64,000 nt of DNA from Streptomyces sp. NBC_01669 (GCF_026339735.1 NZ_JAPEQG010000001.1:2604001-2668000), one strand, 5' to 3'; counted from the first letter of the stretch, positions 1-8,549 are shown. Translations and numbers: made by a program. Notes: generated from the letters alone by a model not told the origin.

Positions 1-1
1 G

Positions 2-316
2 CTGACCAGCCTGCTGGAGGCCGTGCCGAGCTTCCGTGGCGACATGGTGGTGCCGGAGCGGCCCGAGCCGCCGACGACCGCGCCCGCCGCGCAGGAGCCG
101 GAGGCCGACGAGCCGCCGGCTGCGGCAGCCTCCGCGGGCGCCGGTTCCGCTTATGCGGATGTGCTGATGCCGCGCGCGGTGGCCGGTCACCGCGACCGGT
201 TGACCGGGACGACGGACCGCCAGGCGGAGGCGGACGGTGTCCGTCCGGGCCGCCGGGCCGCGGTGCCGAGCTGGGACGAGATCGTCTTCGGCACCCGCCG
301 CAAGAAGCAGGACTGA
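2..316 (+). CDS. sepH: Septation protein SepH, C-terminal part (5' end outside window)
   Basis: The reading frame is open from the left edge and ends at TGA 314-316, so only the last 104 codons are present. The tail ending in PSWDEIVFGTRRKK is the signature C-terminus of actinobacterial SepH (DUF3071 family), a cell-division protein that binds FtsZ and promotes Z-ring assembly during sporulation septation. What is visible is a Pro/Ala/Glu-rich linker followed by the short conserved terminal motif. The DUF3071 domain and the helix-turn-helix lie outside the window. The call rests on the terminal motif and on the neighbouring sulfurtransferase and tdk genes, an arrangement I recall from S. coelicolor. 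A strong hairpin follows 20 bases after the stop. Confidence 0.85.
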   Translation: MTSLLEAVPSFRGDMVVPERPEPPTTAPAAQEPEADEPPAAAASAGAGSAYADVLMPRAVAGHRDRLTGTTDRQAEADGVRPGRRAAVPSWDEIVFGTRRKKQD

Positions 317-335
317 CCCGGATGACCGTGGCATG

Positions 336-371
336 ACGAGGGCCCGTACGCCGCTGCGTACGGGCCCTCGT
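336..371. terminator. Bidirectional GC-rich hairpin between sepH and the sulfurtransferase gene
   Basis: A perfect 15-bp inverted repeat (336-350 with 357-371) with a 6-base loop lies between two convergent genes, so it can end transcription from both sides. There is no long T tract, which is usual for Streptomyces. Confidence 0.75.
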
Positions 372-416
372 GCGGTCTGCCTCCGGAACCGATCGCCGCA
401 GTTCCGGATGGCGCCG

Positions 417-1244
417 CTACTGCGGGTCGGGGCCCGTGGCCACCGGGCGGGACTCGTCGGCGGACCACTCGGACCAGGAGCCCGCGTACAGCGCGGCGGG
501 GATTCCCGCGACGGCCAGGGCCAGCACCTCGTGCGCGCCGGAGACCCCGGAGCCGCAGTAGACGCCGACTTCCGGCGCCCCGTCCGTGCCGAGCTCCTTG
601 AAACGGGCGGCCAGCGCCTCCGCGGGCAGGAACCGCCCGTCACCACTCGTGTTCTCGGACGTCGGGGCCGAGACCGCTCCGGGGATGTGGCCGCCGACCC
701 GGTCGATCGGCTCCACGTCGCCGCGGTAGCGCTCCGCGGCCCGCGCGTCGAGCAGCAGTCCGGAGCGAGCCAGGGCCGCCGCGCCTTCCGCGTCCAGCAG
801 AGGCAGCGCACCCGGTTCGGGCCTGAAGTCGCCCTCGGCCGGGGTGAGCGACTCGGTGGAGAGCTCGCCGTCCCAGGCGGCGAGACCGCCGTCCAGCACG
901 CGGACGTCCGGGTGGCCCGTCCAGCGCAGCAGCCACCAGGCGCGCGCCGCGGCCCAGCCCTGACCGCCGTCGTACACCACGACCGGAGTGTCGCGGGAGA
1001 CCCCGGCGCGGCGCATCGCGGCGCCGAATTCCTCGGGGTCGGGCAGCGGATGACGGCCGCCGCTGCCTGGTGGACCGGCGAGTTCCGCGTCCAGATCGAC
1101 GAAGACCGCACCGGGGATGTGCCCGGCCTCGTAGTCGGGACGGCCGTGCGGTCCACCGAGCTGCCAACGCACGTCCAGGAGCACCGGCGGACGTGGCCCC
1201 GCCGACTCGCTCGCACATTCGAATGCGGAGATGATGGGCTTCAT
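417..1244 (-). CDS. Sulfurtransferase (rhodanese / 3-mercaptopyruvate type)
   Basis: About 275 residues with two rhodanese-like halves, the length expected for thiosulfate or mercaptopyruvate sulfurtransferases that move sulfane sulfur to cyanide or thiol acceptors in the cytoplasm. The N-terminal half has VLLDVRWQL and the HIPGAVFVDLDAEL motif. The C-terminal half has LLDARAAERYRGDVEP, HIPGAVSAP and the active-site loop CGSGVSGAHE with the catalytic Cys. CGSGV-type loops are more typical of mercaptopyruvate sulfurtransferases than the CRxGV loop of rhodaneses. I place the start at ATG 1244 rather than ATG 1253, because GAGG lies 9 bases before the former and abuts the latter. It is convergent with sepH. 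Substrate preference cannot be settled from sequence. Confidence 0.88.
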   Translation of the reverse strand: MKPIISAFECASESAGPRPPVLLDVRWQLGGPHGRPDYEAGHIPGAVFVDLDAELAGPPGSGGRHPLPDPEEFGAAMRRAGVSRDTPVVVYDGGQGWAAARAWWLLRWTGHPDVRVLDGGLAAWDGELSTESLTPAEGDFRPEPGALPLLDAEGAAALARSGLLLDARAAERYRGDVEPIDRVGGHIPGAVSAPTSENTSGDGRFLPAEALAARFKELGTDGAPEVGVYCGSGVSGAHEVLALAVAGIPAALYAGSWSEWSADESRPVATGPDPQ

Positions 1245-1477
1245 GGGTGCCATCCTCGCGCAACAGCCTGCTCACCCGTAACAACATTGAAACGGATGTA
1301 CCGCATCAAAACGGACTCGCTCTGTCGAGATCCGGGAACATGCGGCGCGGCCGGGGCGCATCGCGCGCCGGGTGGTGCAAGCATCTGCACGGGGCGTACA
1401 CATCCCGCACCGCCGGTCGGCGCGTCGGCCCCGTTCCCCCCGTACGGCCACCACGATGGTCCGAGGAGAGAGTGACG

Positions 1478-2254
1478 ATGACCGAGGCTGCCGTTCGGCG
1501 CACACCCGGAACACCTTGCTGGGTGAGTCTGATCGTGCACGGCCTGTCCACGACCCAGAAGTTCTACGCCGAGCTGTTCGGCTGGGAGTTCGGGCCCGGC
1601 CCGCAGCAGCTGGGCCCGTACGTGCGGGCACTGATCGACGGGAAGGAGGTCGCGGGCATCGGGCAGCTGCCGCCGGAACGGCACCTGCCGGTCGCCTGGA
1701 CGACCTACCTGGCCACCGACGACGCCGACGTCACGGCGGAGACGATCCGGTCCTGCGGCGGCACCGTCGCCGTGGGACCGCTGGACGCCGGCGAGGCCGG
1801 ACGGCTCGCCATCGCCTCCGACCCGAGCGGTGCGGTCTTCGGGATCTGGCAGGCCGCCGCGCACCTCGGTACGGCGCTGGCGCGGGTCCCCGGCACCCCG
1901 GTCTGGAACGAGCTGGTGACCCGCGAGACCTCGACGGTCGCCAAGTTCTACCAGGCGGTCTTCGGCTACGACGTCGAGGCGGTGGTCTCGGCCGACTTCG
2001 ACTACCAGACCCTGCACCTGAACGGCCGCCCGGTGGCCTCGCTGCACGGCGTCGGCCGCGCCCTGCCGCGCGACCGGGGCCCGCACTGGATGACGTACTT
2101 CGAGGTCGTCGACACCGACGAGGCAGCCGCGCGGGTGGTGGACCTCGGGGGGCACGTACTGCAGCCCCCGCGGGACGGGTCGAGCGGGCGCGTGGCGACG
2201 GTCGCGGACCCGGAGGGCGCCGCCTTCACGATCGTACGGTCGGAGGATCGGTGA
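1478..2254 (+). CDS. Two-domain VOC (glyoxalase/bleomycin-resistance fold) protein
   Basis: 258 residues made of two tandem VOC modules. Each starts with a TPxW motif (TPCWVSLIVHG and TPVWNELVTRE), has KFY plus LFGWEF or VFGYDV, and ends in a DPxGAxF motif (DPSGAVFGIWQ and DPEGAAFTIV). This layout is typical of Streptomyces VOC proteins, often labelled hydroxylase or glyoxalase-like, most without known substrates. The frame stays open upstream to 1247, but GGAG lies 9 bases before ATG 1478 and only 3 before GTG 1472, so ATG 1478 is preferred. No terminator is evident. A degenerate region follows. Enzymatic function is unknown. Confidence 0.82.
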   Translation: MTEAAVRRTPGTPCWVSLIVHGLSTTQKFYAELFGWEFGPGPQQLGPYVRALIDGKEVAGIGQLPPERHLPVAWTTYLATDDADVTAETIRSCGGTVAVGPLDAGEAGRLAIASDPSGAVFGIWQAAAHLGTALARVPGTPVWNELVTRETSTVAKFYQAVFGYDVEAVVSADFDYQTLHLNGRPVASLHGVGRALPRDRGPHWMTYFEVVDTDEAAARVVDLGGHVLQPPRDGSSGRVATVADPEGAAFTIVRSEDR

Positions 2255-2297
2255 TCCCTCACGCCGTGGGCGGCCGCGTCCGCCGCGCCGCCTGAGC

Positions 2298-2334
2298 GAC
2301 CGGATGTGGCCGATCTGCACCAGCGTGCTCTTTC
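2298..2334 (-). pseudogene. Short duplicated fragment of the tdk P-loop region
   Basis: Positions 2298-2334 match 3433-3472 inside tdk almost base for base, with one substitution and one in-frame 3-base deletion. On the minus strand it reads KSTLVQIGHIRS, against KSTLALQIGHNRS in the intact kinase. The flanks do not match tdk, so this is a fragment, about 1.1 kb downstream of the original in the same orientation. Confidence 0.7.
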
Positions 2335-2598
2335 TTGACCATCCACCATCTGAGCGAGGATCCCAGGGTCACACGACCTCGTGCTGCAGGTCGACCCGGC
2401 GCACCCCGCGCTGAGCGACAAAGTGCCGGCCTGGGCAGAACAGCCGACTGAGCGTCACGATCGCCGAGTCCGAGCCACACCTGGCTGCCGCACTCACGCG
2501 ACGCGGCTTCACCACGGCCCGGCCACTGAAGGTCCGTTCCTCGCCTGCCTCGCCCGCGCGTCGAATGACCTGCCGGACATCCCCACCTTCCCCTCCTG

Positions 2599-2726
2599 CT
2601 CGATCGCCTTTGCAGTCGGTAGCGGCATCTCATCGAGCTCCTCGTCGGTGACGGGCACAGTCTCGTCCCGGTGAGTTCGTAGCCCTTGCCGATCTCCTCC
2701 TGCGGCACGACCTCGCCGTCGATTCG
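2599..2726 (-). pseudogene. Ku-domain remnant (DNA-end-binding NHEJ protein), frameshifted
   Basis: Two adjacent minus-strand frames together give a recognisable piece of prokaryotic Ku: EVVPQEEIGKGYEL (2714-2673) in one frame, then RDETVPVTDEELDEMPLPTAK (2670 onward, about 21 residues) in another. Joined, they match the conserved Ku stretch 'EIGKGYE...VPVTDEELxxLPLPTAKxIE'. The frame must change near 2672, and Ku similarity stops after KAIE near 2599. Upstream in the second frame is an unrecognised stretch (ALPTGVAERLAERIPG...PFHNLGVL, about 2820-2740). No intact Ku gene is present in the window. The rest of 2255-2861 holds nothing else I can support apart from the tdk fragment. Confidence 0.65.
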
Positions 2727-2861
2727 CGGCCATGAGGACGCCGAGGTTGTGGAACGGCACGGAAAGCGCCTGCAGACACCCGGGTATCCGTTCAGCCAGG
2801 CGTTCCGCAACTCCGGTGGGCAAGGCGAACCGGTTGTAGCAGCGGGTGAGGAGCAAGACAG

Positions 2862-3512
2862 TTATACGGGAATGACCGGCAGGACATCGGGCGACAGCGC
2901 ACCGGCACGGGCTGCAGCGCTGGTCATGCGGCGGCGGTGGTGGCGCCGGCAGAGGACCTCGTAGCCGATCTCCTCGGCCGGTCGGTCGACGTCGCCGACG
3001 ACGACCTGCTCACCCTCGACGACCATCTCGCCTCCCACCGTGCGGGCGTTGTGGGTGGCGCGGGCGCCGCACCAGCACATGGCCTCGACCTGGAGCGTCT
3101 CTATCCTGTCCGCCAGCTCGATCAGCCGCTGTGAGCCCGGGAAGAGTTTGGTGCGGAAATCCGTGGTGATGCCGAAGGCGAACACGTCCAGGCCCAGTTC
3201 GTCCACGACCCTCGCCAGCTGGTCGATCTGCTCGGGAGCGAGGAACTGCGCCTCGTCCACGATGACGTAGTCGACCTTGTCGCCCTTCGACATCTGACCC
3301 ACCAGGTGGCCGTACAGATCCATGCCCCGGGCAGCCTCGACCGCCTCCGTCACCAGGCCGAGTCGCGAGGAGAGCTTCCCCTCGCCCGCGCGGTCGTCCC
3401 GAGTGAAGATCACGCCTTGCAGGCCTCTGGCCGACCGGTTGTGGCCGATCTGCAGCGCCAGCGTGCTCTTTCCGCAGTCCATCGTTCCGGAGAAGAACAC
3501 AAGCTCGGGCAT
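2862..3512 (-). CDS. tdk: Thymidine kinase
   Basis: 216 residues, the usual length for the TK1-like family, which phosphorylates thymidine for salvage into dTMP. Visible motifs are the P-loop GTMDCGKST at residues 9-17, the metal-binding VDEAQF segment in the middle, the lasso region with the Cys-rich CWCGARATHNAR, and the later C-R-R-H-H segment completing the structural zinc site. The start at ATG 3512 fits the family N-terminus MPELVFFSG. It lies downstream of the phosphodiesterase on the same strand with about 50 bases between them and is probably co-transcribed. A partial copy of its P-loop segment lies at 2298-2334. Confidence 0.93.
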   Translation of the reverse strand: MPELVFFSGTMDCGKSTLALQIGHNRSARGLQGVIFTRDDRAGEGKLSSRLGLVTEAVEAARGMDLYGHLVGQMSKGDKVDYVIVDEAQFLAPEQIDQLARVVDELGLDVFAFGITTDFRTKLFPGSQRLIELADRIETLQVEAMCWCGARATHNARTVGGEMVVEGEQVVVGDVDRPAEEIGYEVLCRRHHRRRMTSAAARAGALSPDVLPVIPV

Positions 3513-3565
3513 GAGGGGGTGAACACCTTTCGGTTCAGCGAGGGCAGGAAAGGGAGAAAAACGGG

Positions 3566-4753
3566 TTACGAGCGTACTTCGAGGAGCGGGACGAGTTGCT
3601 CGACGGGGGTCATCGAGCCGTGCATGCCCACCATCGCCGATTCGTGCGGCTCCTGGACGGACGCGGTGACCACCACGTCGTCGCGCGCGGCCGCCACCAC
3701 GTCGCCGATCCTGCCGTACACCCGCTCGTCTACCTTCGGACCGAACCAGCCGGCCGCGATCGCCTCGTCCCTGCTCGCCACCCAGAACTGCTCGCCGAGC
3801 ACTTCCTGCCAGACAGTCAGCACATCGGCCTCGGCGCCGGGGACGGCGTACACATGGCGGGCCCGGCCCTCGCCGCCGAGCAGGGCGACGCCCGCGCGCA
3901 GCTCCCAGTCCTCGTCGAAGTCGATCCGGGACTGTTCGTCGAACGGGATGTCGATCATGCCGTGGTCGGCGGTGATGTACAGCGCCGAGCGGGGCGGGAG
4001 CTGCTCGGCGAGGCGCTGCACGAGACCGTCGACGTACATCAGCTGGCCGCGCCAGGCGTCGGAGTCGACGCCGAACCGATGCCCCTTGCCGTCGACCTCG
4101 CTGTAGTACGTGTAGACGAGCGACCGGTCACCGGCGGCGAGCCGGTCCGCGGCCAGGTCCATCCGCTCCTCGCCGGAGAGCCTGCCGTGGAACGTGCCGC
4201 CGCTCAGCGCGACCTCGGTGAGCGGGGTGTGCTGGAAAGTCGGGGCGGAGACCTGCGCGGTCGCCACACCGGCCTCGTCGGCGAGCCGGAAGACGGTGGG
4301 GTACGGCTGCCAGACCGCCGGCGAGGTCCAGGGCTTCCAGCGGAGCTGGTTCATCAGCTCGCCGGTCTCCGGATTGCGGGCGGTGTAGCCGGGAAGACCG
4401 TGTGCGCCGGGCGGCATCCCCGTACCGACCGAGGCGAGCGAGGTCGCGGTGGTGGCCGGGAAGCCCGCCGTGAGGGGACGGCCCGTGCCCCCGCGAGAGG
4501 TGGGGAGCAGGGAGTGCAGATACGGCGCCTCGTCCGGATGGGCCTTGATCTGCTCCCAGCCGAGTCCGTCGATCAGGAAGACGCAGTTCCGGTCCGCGGG
4601 GGTGAGCTCCGGGATCGCCGCCGTGAAGCCGGGCACACCCTGTCCGGCGACGAGCGTCGGCAGCAGATCGGCAAGCGATCCGCTGCCGTACGCGGGAACG
4701 GGGGCGGTGTCGAGAGGGAGCAGAACGGGGTCCTGCCAGGCCGGCTGGGCCAT
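3566..4753 (-). CDS. Alkaline phosphatase superfamily phosphodiesterase / nucleotide pyrophosphatase-like
   Basis: 395 residues with the metal and catalytic signature of nucleotide pyrophosphatases/phosphodiesterases: FLIDGLGWEQ near residue 57 (first metal Asp), FPATTATSLAS (threonine nucleophile), YYSEVDGKGHRFG (Asp and His), ITADHGM (Asp-His) and GMHGSM (last His). There is no signal peptide or membrane segment, so it is probably cytoplasmic. It starts inside the stop of the upstream DUF5998 gene (TGATG, one-base overlap), so the two are translationally coupled and probably serve one pathway. Substrate unknown; hydrolysis of a phosphodiester or nucleotide is inferred from the family. Confidence 0.85.
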   Translation of the reverse strand: MAQPAWQDPVLLPLDTAPVPAYGSGSLADLLPTLVAGQGVPGFTAAIPELTPADRNCVFLIDGLGWEQIKAHPDEAPYLHSLLPTSRGGTGRPLTAGFPATTATSLASVGTGMPPGAHGLPGYTARNPETGELMNQLRWKPWTSPAVWQPYPTVFRLADEAGVATAQVSAPTFQHTPLTEVALSGGTFHGRLSGEERMDLAADRLAAGDRSLVYTYYSEVDGKGHRFGVDSDAWRGQLMYVDGLVQRLAEQLPPRSALYITADHGMIDIPFDEQSRIDFDEDWELRAGVALLGGEGRARHVYAVPGAEADVLTVWQEVLGEQFWVASRDEAIAAGWFGPKVDERVYGRIGDVVAAARDDVVVTASVQEPHESAMVGMHGSMTPVEQLVPLLEVRS

Positions 4754-5349
4754 CAGCGGCCGTTGGCCGCGGTCGCGGCCGTCGCCTCGGAGAGGGACTG
4801 GGCGAAGGCAAGGGTCTGCCGCACCGTGTCCGGGCCGTCACCGGCCTCGCTGACGCGCAGGCTCAGGTCGTCGGCGGTGGAGCTGCCGGTGTAGCCGTGG
4901 TCCGCCTCGCAGTCGGGGTCGCCGCAGGCGGCGGGCTCCAGGTCGATGCGGGAAACCGCGCCCCAGCCGATGGTCAGGACGACCTCGCGGGGCAGTGTGC
5001 CCGGGACATACTTCTCCGGGTCGGCCACGACGCGGCTGACCACCACCGACGAGATCCGGTCCAGCTTGACGGACTCGGTGGAGGTGGTGGCGTACGGCGA
5101 CGGGGAACTGGTGTCCGCGTTCTGCTCGTCGGTGTGGCTGACGATGAAACGGTTGTCCGTCAGGACCAGGACCGTGACGTGCCTGCGCACCTCGTTGGAA
5201 TCGAAGGTCGTCTCCTGGTGCACCAGGTACGAAGCGACCGGCTCACCGCCGACGGCGGCCTCCACCGCCTCGGCCACAAGGGCCGGGTAGTAGCCGCTGC
5301 GCTCGATCGCCGCGCGCAGCCCCTGGGTCGTCGTACCGGTCTTCGCCAT
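4753..5349 (-). CDS. DUF5998 family protein
   Basis: A 198-residue soluble protein that I recognise as the actinobacterial DUF5998 family, without assigned function. The N-terminus (TTTQGLRAAIERSGYYPALV) is helical; the middle (TVLVLTDNRFIVSHTDEQ) resembles PH-like beta-rich folds; a C-terminal Cys pair sits in ACGDPDCEADHGY. I prefer ATG 5349 (MAKTG) to ATG 5358 because of AGG spacing. Its stop overlaps the start of the phosphodiesterase gene by one base. Promoter elements must lie in the 64-base gap to the fusion gene upstream or beyond it. Confidence 0.8.
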   Translation of the reverse strand: MAKTGTTTQGLRAAIERSGYYPALVAEAVEAAVGGEPVASYLVHQETTFDSNEVRRHVTVLVLTDNRFIVSHTDEQNADTSSPSPYATTSTESVKLDRISSVVVSRVVADPEKYVPGTLPREVVLTIGWGAVSRIDLEPAACGDPDCEADHGYTGSSTADDLSLRVSEAGDGPDTVRQTLAFAQSLSEATAATAANGR

Positions 5350-5422
5350 ACGGACCATCCTACGGGGGGTGGATGACTGCCGGGGACGCTGTGGACAGTG
5401 CCCGCGGCGAATGGCCGTGGAT

Positions 5423-8383
5423 TCAGTAGTTGGGCAGGCGACGGGGGCCGAGGTCGGTACGGGCCGGTGGCGGCGACAGCCGGAGGGCAGCGCCGAGAAC
5501 GGTCAGTCCCTGTGTGGCGACCACGACCGGTTCCAGTGCGACGGAGACCACCTCGGGGTGGTCGTCGACCAGCCGGGACACCCTCAACAGCAGTTCCTCG
5601 AGCGCCGCGGTGTCGACGGGCGCCGCGCCCCGCCAGCCGAAGAGGACCGGGGCCGCCCGGATGGACCGGATCAGTTCGGCGGCGTCGCGGTCGGTGGCCG
5701 GCACGAGGCGGTGGGCGGTGTCCCCGAGGAGTTCGGAGGGCGCTCCCGCGAGACCGAAGGAGAGGACGGCGCCCGCCGCCGGGTCGATCGTGGCCCGTAC
5801 GACGGTGTCCACGCCGCGTGGTGCCATGGACTGGACGACCGGCTGCAACTCGGCGGGCTTGCCGAGCAGGTCGGTCAGCTCGCCGTACGCCCGGCGCAGC
5901 GCGGTCTCGTTGGCGACGTCGAGCCGGACGCCACCGAGGTCGGCGCGGTGGCGCAGATGAGGTGCGGTGGTCTTGAGCGCCACCGGATAGCCGAGCCGAG
6001 CAGCCGCGGCGACGGCGGCGTCCGGGTCGGGGGCGGGGAGCGTCGGCCGTACGGAGATGCCGTAGCAACCGAGGAGTTCGCGCGCCTCGTCGTGGCTGAG
6101 CTGACGGCCCCGGGGATCGGGGTCGGGCCCGAGGAGGGCATCGATACGGTCGGCGGCGCCGGCCTCGTCGATGGTGTCGTCGAGGAACTCGGGCACCTTG
6201 CCGGGCACAGCGGCCTGCCGCCGCCACTGCGCATACTTCACCGCCTCGGCGAGGGCACGGACAGCACGCTCGGCGGCGGGGTAGGCGGGGATGCGGCCGG
6301 TGGAGGGAGCAGACGGCGTGGGGACACCGGAGCCAGGGGCATGGGGCTGAGCCGGGGGATTCGGCGGAGCTGAGGTGGCTGGGGTGCGGGTGATGCCCGG
6401 CGTGGCTGAAGCGCCTGTGGTGCCCGTGGCTCTCGAGGTGCCCTTGCCGTCCGCCGCGGCCGAAGCACCCGGGGCAGCCGTCGCGGCCACCCGCGGCGCC
6501 GCGACCGTGCTGCTGGCGGCCGCGAGCGCCTCCGCCAGGCCGCCGATCTCCACGTGGACCACGGCCACCGGCTTGGCCGCCCCCGTGGCCGCCGCCGTGC
6601 GCAACGCGGCGGCCAGGACCTCGCCGTCACCCTTTTCCGCCTGGCCGTTCTCCCCGACCCACGGAATCGCCGTCACGATCACCGCGTCGCAGCTCCGGTC
6701 GGCGAGTGCCTCCGCCAGCGCATCCCGGAAGTCCTGCGGAGTGGCCGCGGTGGTGAGGTCGCGGGGCGGGCGCGGGCGCAGCCCCTCGGCCAGGCAGGCG
6801 TCGTACGTGAGGAGGCCCAGGGACTCGGAGTTGCCCAGGATCGCGACCCGGGGACCCGCCGGGAGCGGCTGGTCGGCGAGGAGCAGACCCGCGTCGACCA
6901 TCTCCGTCACCGTGTCGACGCGGATCACGCCCGCCTGCCGCATGAGCGCGGAGACCGTCGCGTCCGGGATCCGGCTGATCGGCACCGCATGACCGGGCGG
7001 GGTGCTGCCGCTGTGCCGGGCCCCCTTCACCACGACGACCGGCTTCACCGCTGCGGTGCGCCGCGCGAGGCGGGTGAACTTCCGCGGGTTGCCGAGGGAT
7101 TCGAGGTAGAGCAGGGCGACGTCGGTGTTCGGGTCCTCGTACCAGTACTGAAGGAAGTCGTTGCCCGAGATGTCGGCGCGGTTGCCCGCGGAGATGAACG
7201 TCGACAGGCCCGCGCCGCGCCGGTAGAGCCCGGAGAGCAGGGCGATGCCGATCGCGCCCGACTGCGTGAACAGACCGATGCGCCCCGGGGCGGGCGGCTC
7301 GGGGGCGAGGGAGGCGTTCAGCCGTATGCCGTCCGCGTTGTTGATGATCCCGAAAGCGTTCGGGCCGATGATGCGCATGCCGTACGAGCGGGCCTGGCGG
7401 ACCAGTTCACGCTGCCTTTCCCTGCCTTCGGCACCCCATTCGGCATATCCGGCAGAGAGGACGACGAGGCCCTGGACGCCGTGTTCGCCGCAGTCGGCGA
7501 CGGCCTCCGGGACCCGGTCCGCGGGCACGGCGACGACCGCGAGGTCCACCGGTTCGCCGATCTCGCCGATGGAGCGGTGTGCGGGGACGCCGTCGATCGT
7601 TCCCTGGTCGGCGTCGAACGAGCTGTTCACGGCGTACGCACGGCCGGTGAAGCCCGCACCGAGGAGGTTGCGCAGAACCGTGCGGCCGACCCCGCCGGGG
7701 GTACGACCGGTGCCGATGACGGCGACGGACCCGGGTGTGATCAGCCGCTGCACCGACCGCGCCTCCGCCCGCTGCTCGCGGGCGCGCTGGACGGCGAGGG
7801 ACTCGGCGGTCGGCTCGAGGTCGAGGGTGAGATGGACGGCGCCGTCCTCGAAGCTGCGCTGCTGGGTGTACCCGGCGTCGCGGAACACCTTGATCATCTT
7901 GTTGTTGGCGGGCAGCACCTCGGCCGCGAAGCGCCGGATGCCGCGCTCACGCGCCACTGCGGCGATGTGTTCGAGTAGCGCCGATGCCACGCCGCGGCCC
8001 TGGTGCGCGTCCTGGACGAGAAAGGCGACCTCGGCCTCGTCGGCGGGGGCGGAGGCCGGCCGGCCGGTCGCGTCGATCCGGTCGTAGCGGACGGTCGCGA
8101 TGAACTCGCCGCCGACCGTGACGGCGAGCCCCACCCGGTCGACGTAGTCGTGATGGGTGAAGCGGTGGACGTCCTTGGCGGACAGACGGGGGTAGGGAGC
8201 GAAGAACCGGTAGTACTTCGACTCGTCCGAGACCTGCTCGTAGAAGCTGACCAGGCGCTCGGCATCGTCCGTGGTGATGGGCCTGATGCGGGCCGTCCCG
8301 CCGTCGCGGAGCACCACATCCGCTTCCCAGTGGTCGGGGTACGCGTGGTGCGGACTCTGCTCCGGCGTGGGCTGCATGGGCAA
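5423..8383 (-). CDS. Bifunctional GNAT acetyltransferase / ADP-forming acyl-CoA synthetase-like protein (Pat-like)
   Basis: A 986-residue fusion. Residues about 20-190 are a GNAT acetyltransferase with the acetyl-CoA loop QDAHQGRGVASALL. Residues about 210-650 are CoA-binding and succinyl-CoA-ligase-like domains (SVAVIGTGRTPGGVG, IGPNAFGIIN, FTQSGAIG). A linker rich in Ala, Pro and Thr covers about 650-715. Residues about 760-975 form an ATP-grasp domain (LGCYGISVRP, GYPVALKTTAP, HRADLGGVRLDV). This is the architecture of Pat-type protein lysine acetyltransferases, which control acetyl-CoA synthetase among other enzymes, but with GNAT at the N-terminus rather than the C-terminus. The SHTGxxAG loop carrying the phospho-histidine in true ADP-forming synthetases is not conserved (the aligned stretch reads PGHAVPISRIP), so this part may be regulatory. 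It is divergent from ptsH. Confidence 0.85.
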   Translation of the reverse strand: MPMQPTPEQSPHHAYPDHWEADVVLRDGGTARIRPITTDDAERLVSFYEQVSDESKYYRFFAPYPRLSAKDVHRFTHHDYVDRVGLAVTVGGEFIATVRYDRIDATGRPASAPADEAEVAFLVQDAHQGRGVASALLEHIAAVARERGIRRFAAEVLPANNKMIKVFRDAGYTQQRSFEDGAVHLTLDLEPTAESLAVQRAREQRAEARSVQRLITPGSVAVIGTGRTPGGVGRTVLRNLLGAGFTGRAYAVNSSFDADQGTIDGVPAHRSIGEIGEPVDLAVVAVPADRVPEAVADCGEHGVQGLVVLSAGYAEWGAEGRERQRELVRQARSYGMRIIGPNAFGIINNADGIRLNASLAPEPPAPGRIGLFTQSGAIGIALLSGLYRRGAGLSTFISAGNRADISGNDFLQYWYEDPNTDVALLYLESLGNPRKFTRLARRTAAVKPVVVVKGARHSGSTPPGHAVPISRIPDATVSALMRQAGVIRVDTVTEMVDAGLLLADQPLPAGPRVAILGNSESLGLLTYDACLAEGLRPRPPRDLTTAATPQDFRDALAEALADRSCDAVIVTAIPWVGENGQAEKGDGEVLAAALRTAAATGAAKPVAVVHVEIGGLAEALAAASSTVAAPRVAATAAPGASAAADGKGTSRATGTTGASATPGITRTPATSAPPNPPAQPHAPGSGVPTPSAPSTGRIPAYPAAERAVRALAEAVKYAQWRRQAAVPGKVPEFLDDTIDEAGAADRIDALLGPDPDPRGRQLSHDEARELLGCYGISVRPTLPAPDPDAAVAAAARLGYPVALKTTAPHLRHRADLGGVRLDVANETALRRAYGELTDLLGKPAELQPVVQSMAPRGVDTVVRATIDPAAGAVLSFGLAGAPSELLGDTAHRLVPATDRDAAELIRSIRAAPVLFGWRGAAPVDTAALEELLLRVSRLVDDHPEVVSVALEPVVVATQGLTVLGAALRLSPPPARTDLGPRRLPNY

Positions 8384-8510
8384 AGCCTACGGCGCGGTCA
8401 GCGGTCGCGTAGGGCCTGGAGCCGGGGCACTCTGAGAGCTCCGATCGGCCGTGCGGCACGGGCTGGGGGCGGGTTGCGGGTCGGCGGGAGCACAGCGCAC
8501 TGCGTGAGAG

Positions 8511-8526
8511 ACTGGTCTAGACAACC
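8511..8526. promoter_or_regulatory. DasR operator (dre) upstream of ptsH
   Basis: ACTGGTCTAGACAACC matches the published DasR-responsive element consensus ACTGGTCTAGACCACT at 14 of 16 positions. It ends 23 bases before the ptsH start. DasR is the GntR-family regulator of N-acetylglucosamine and PTS genes in Streptomyces and is known to control ptsH, so the site fits its gene. Confidence 0.88.
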
Positions 8527-8549
8527 ATTGATTCGTGAAGGGCAGAACC

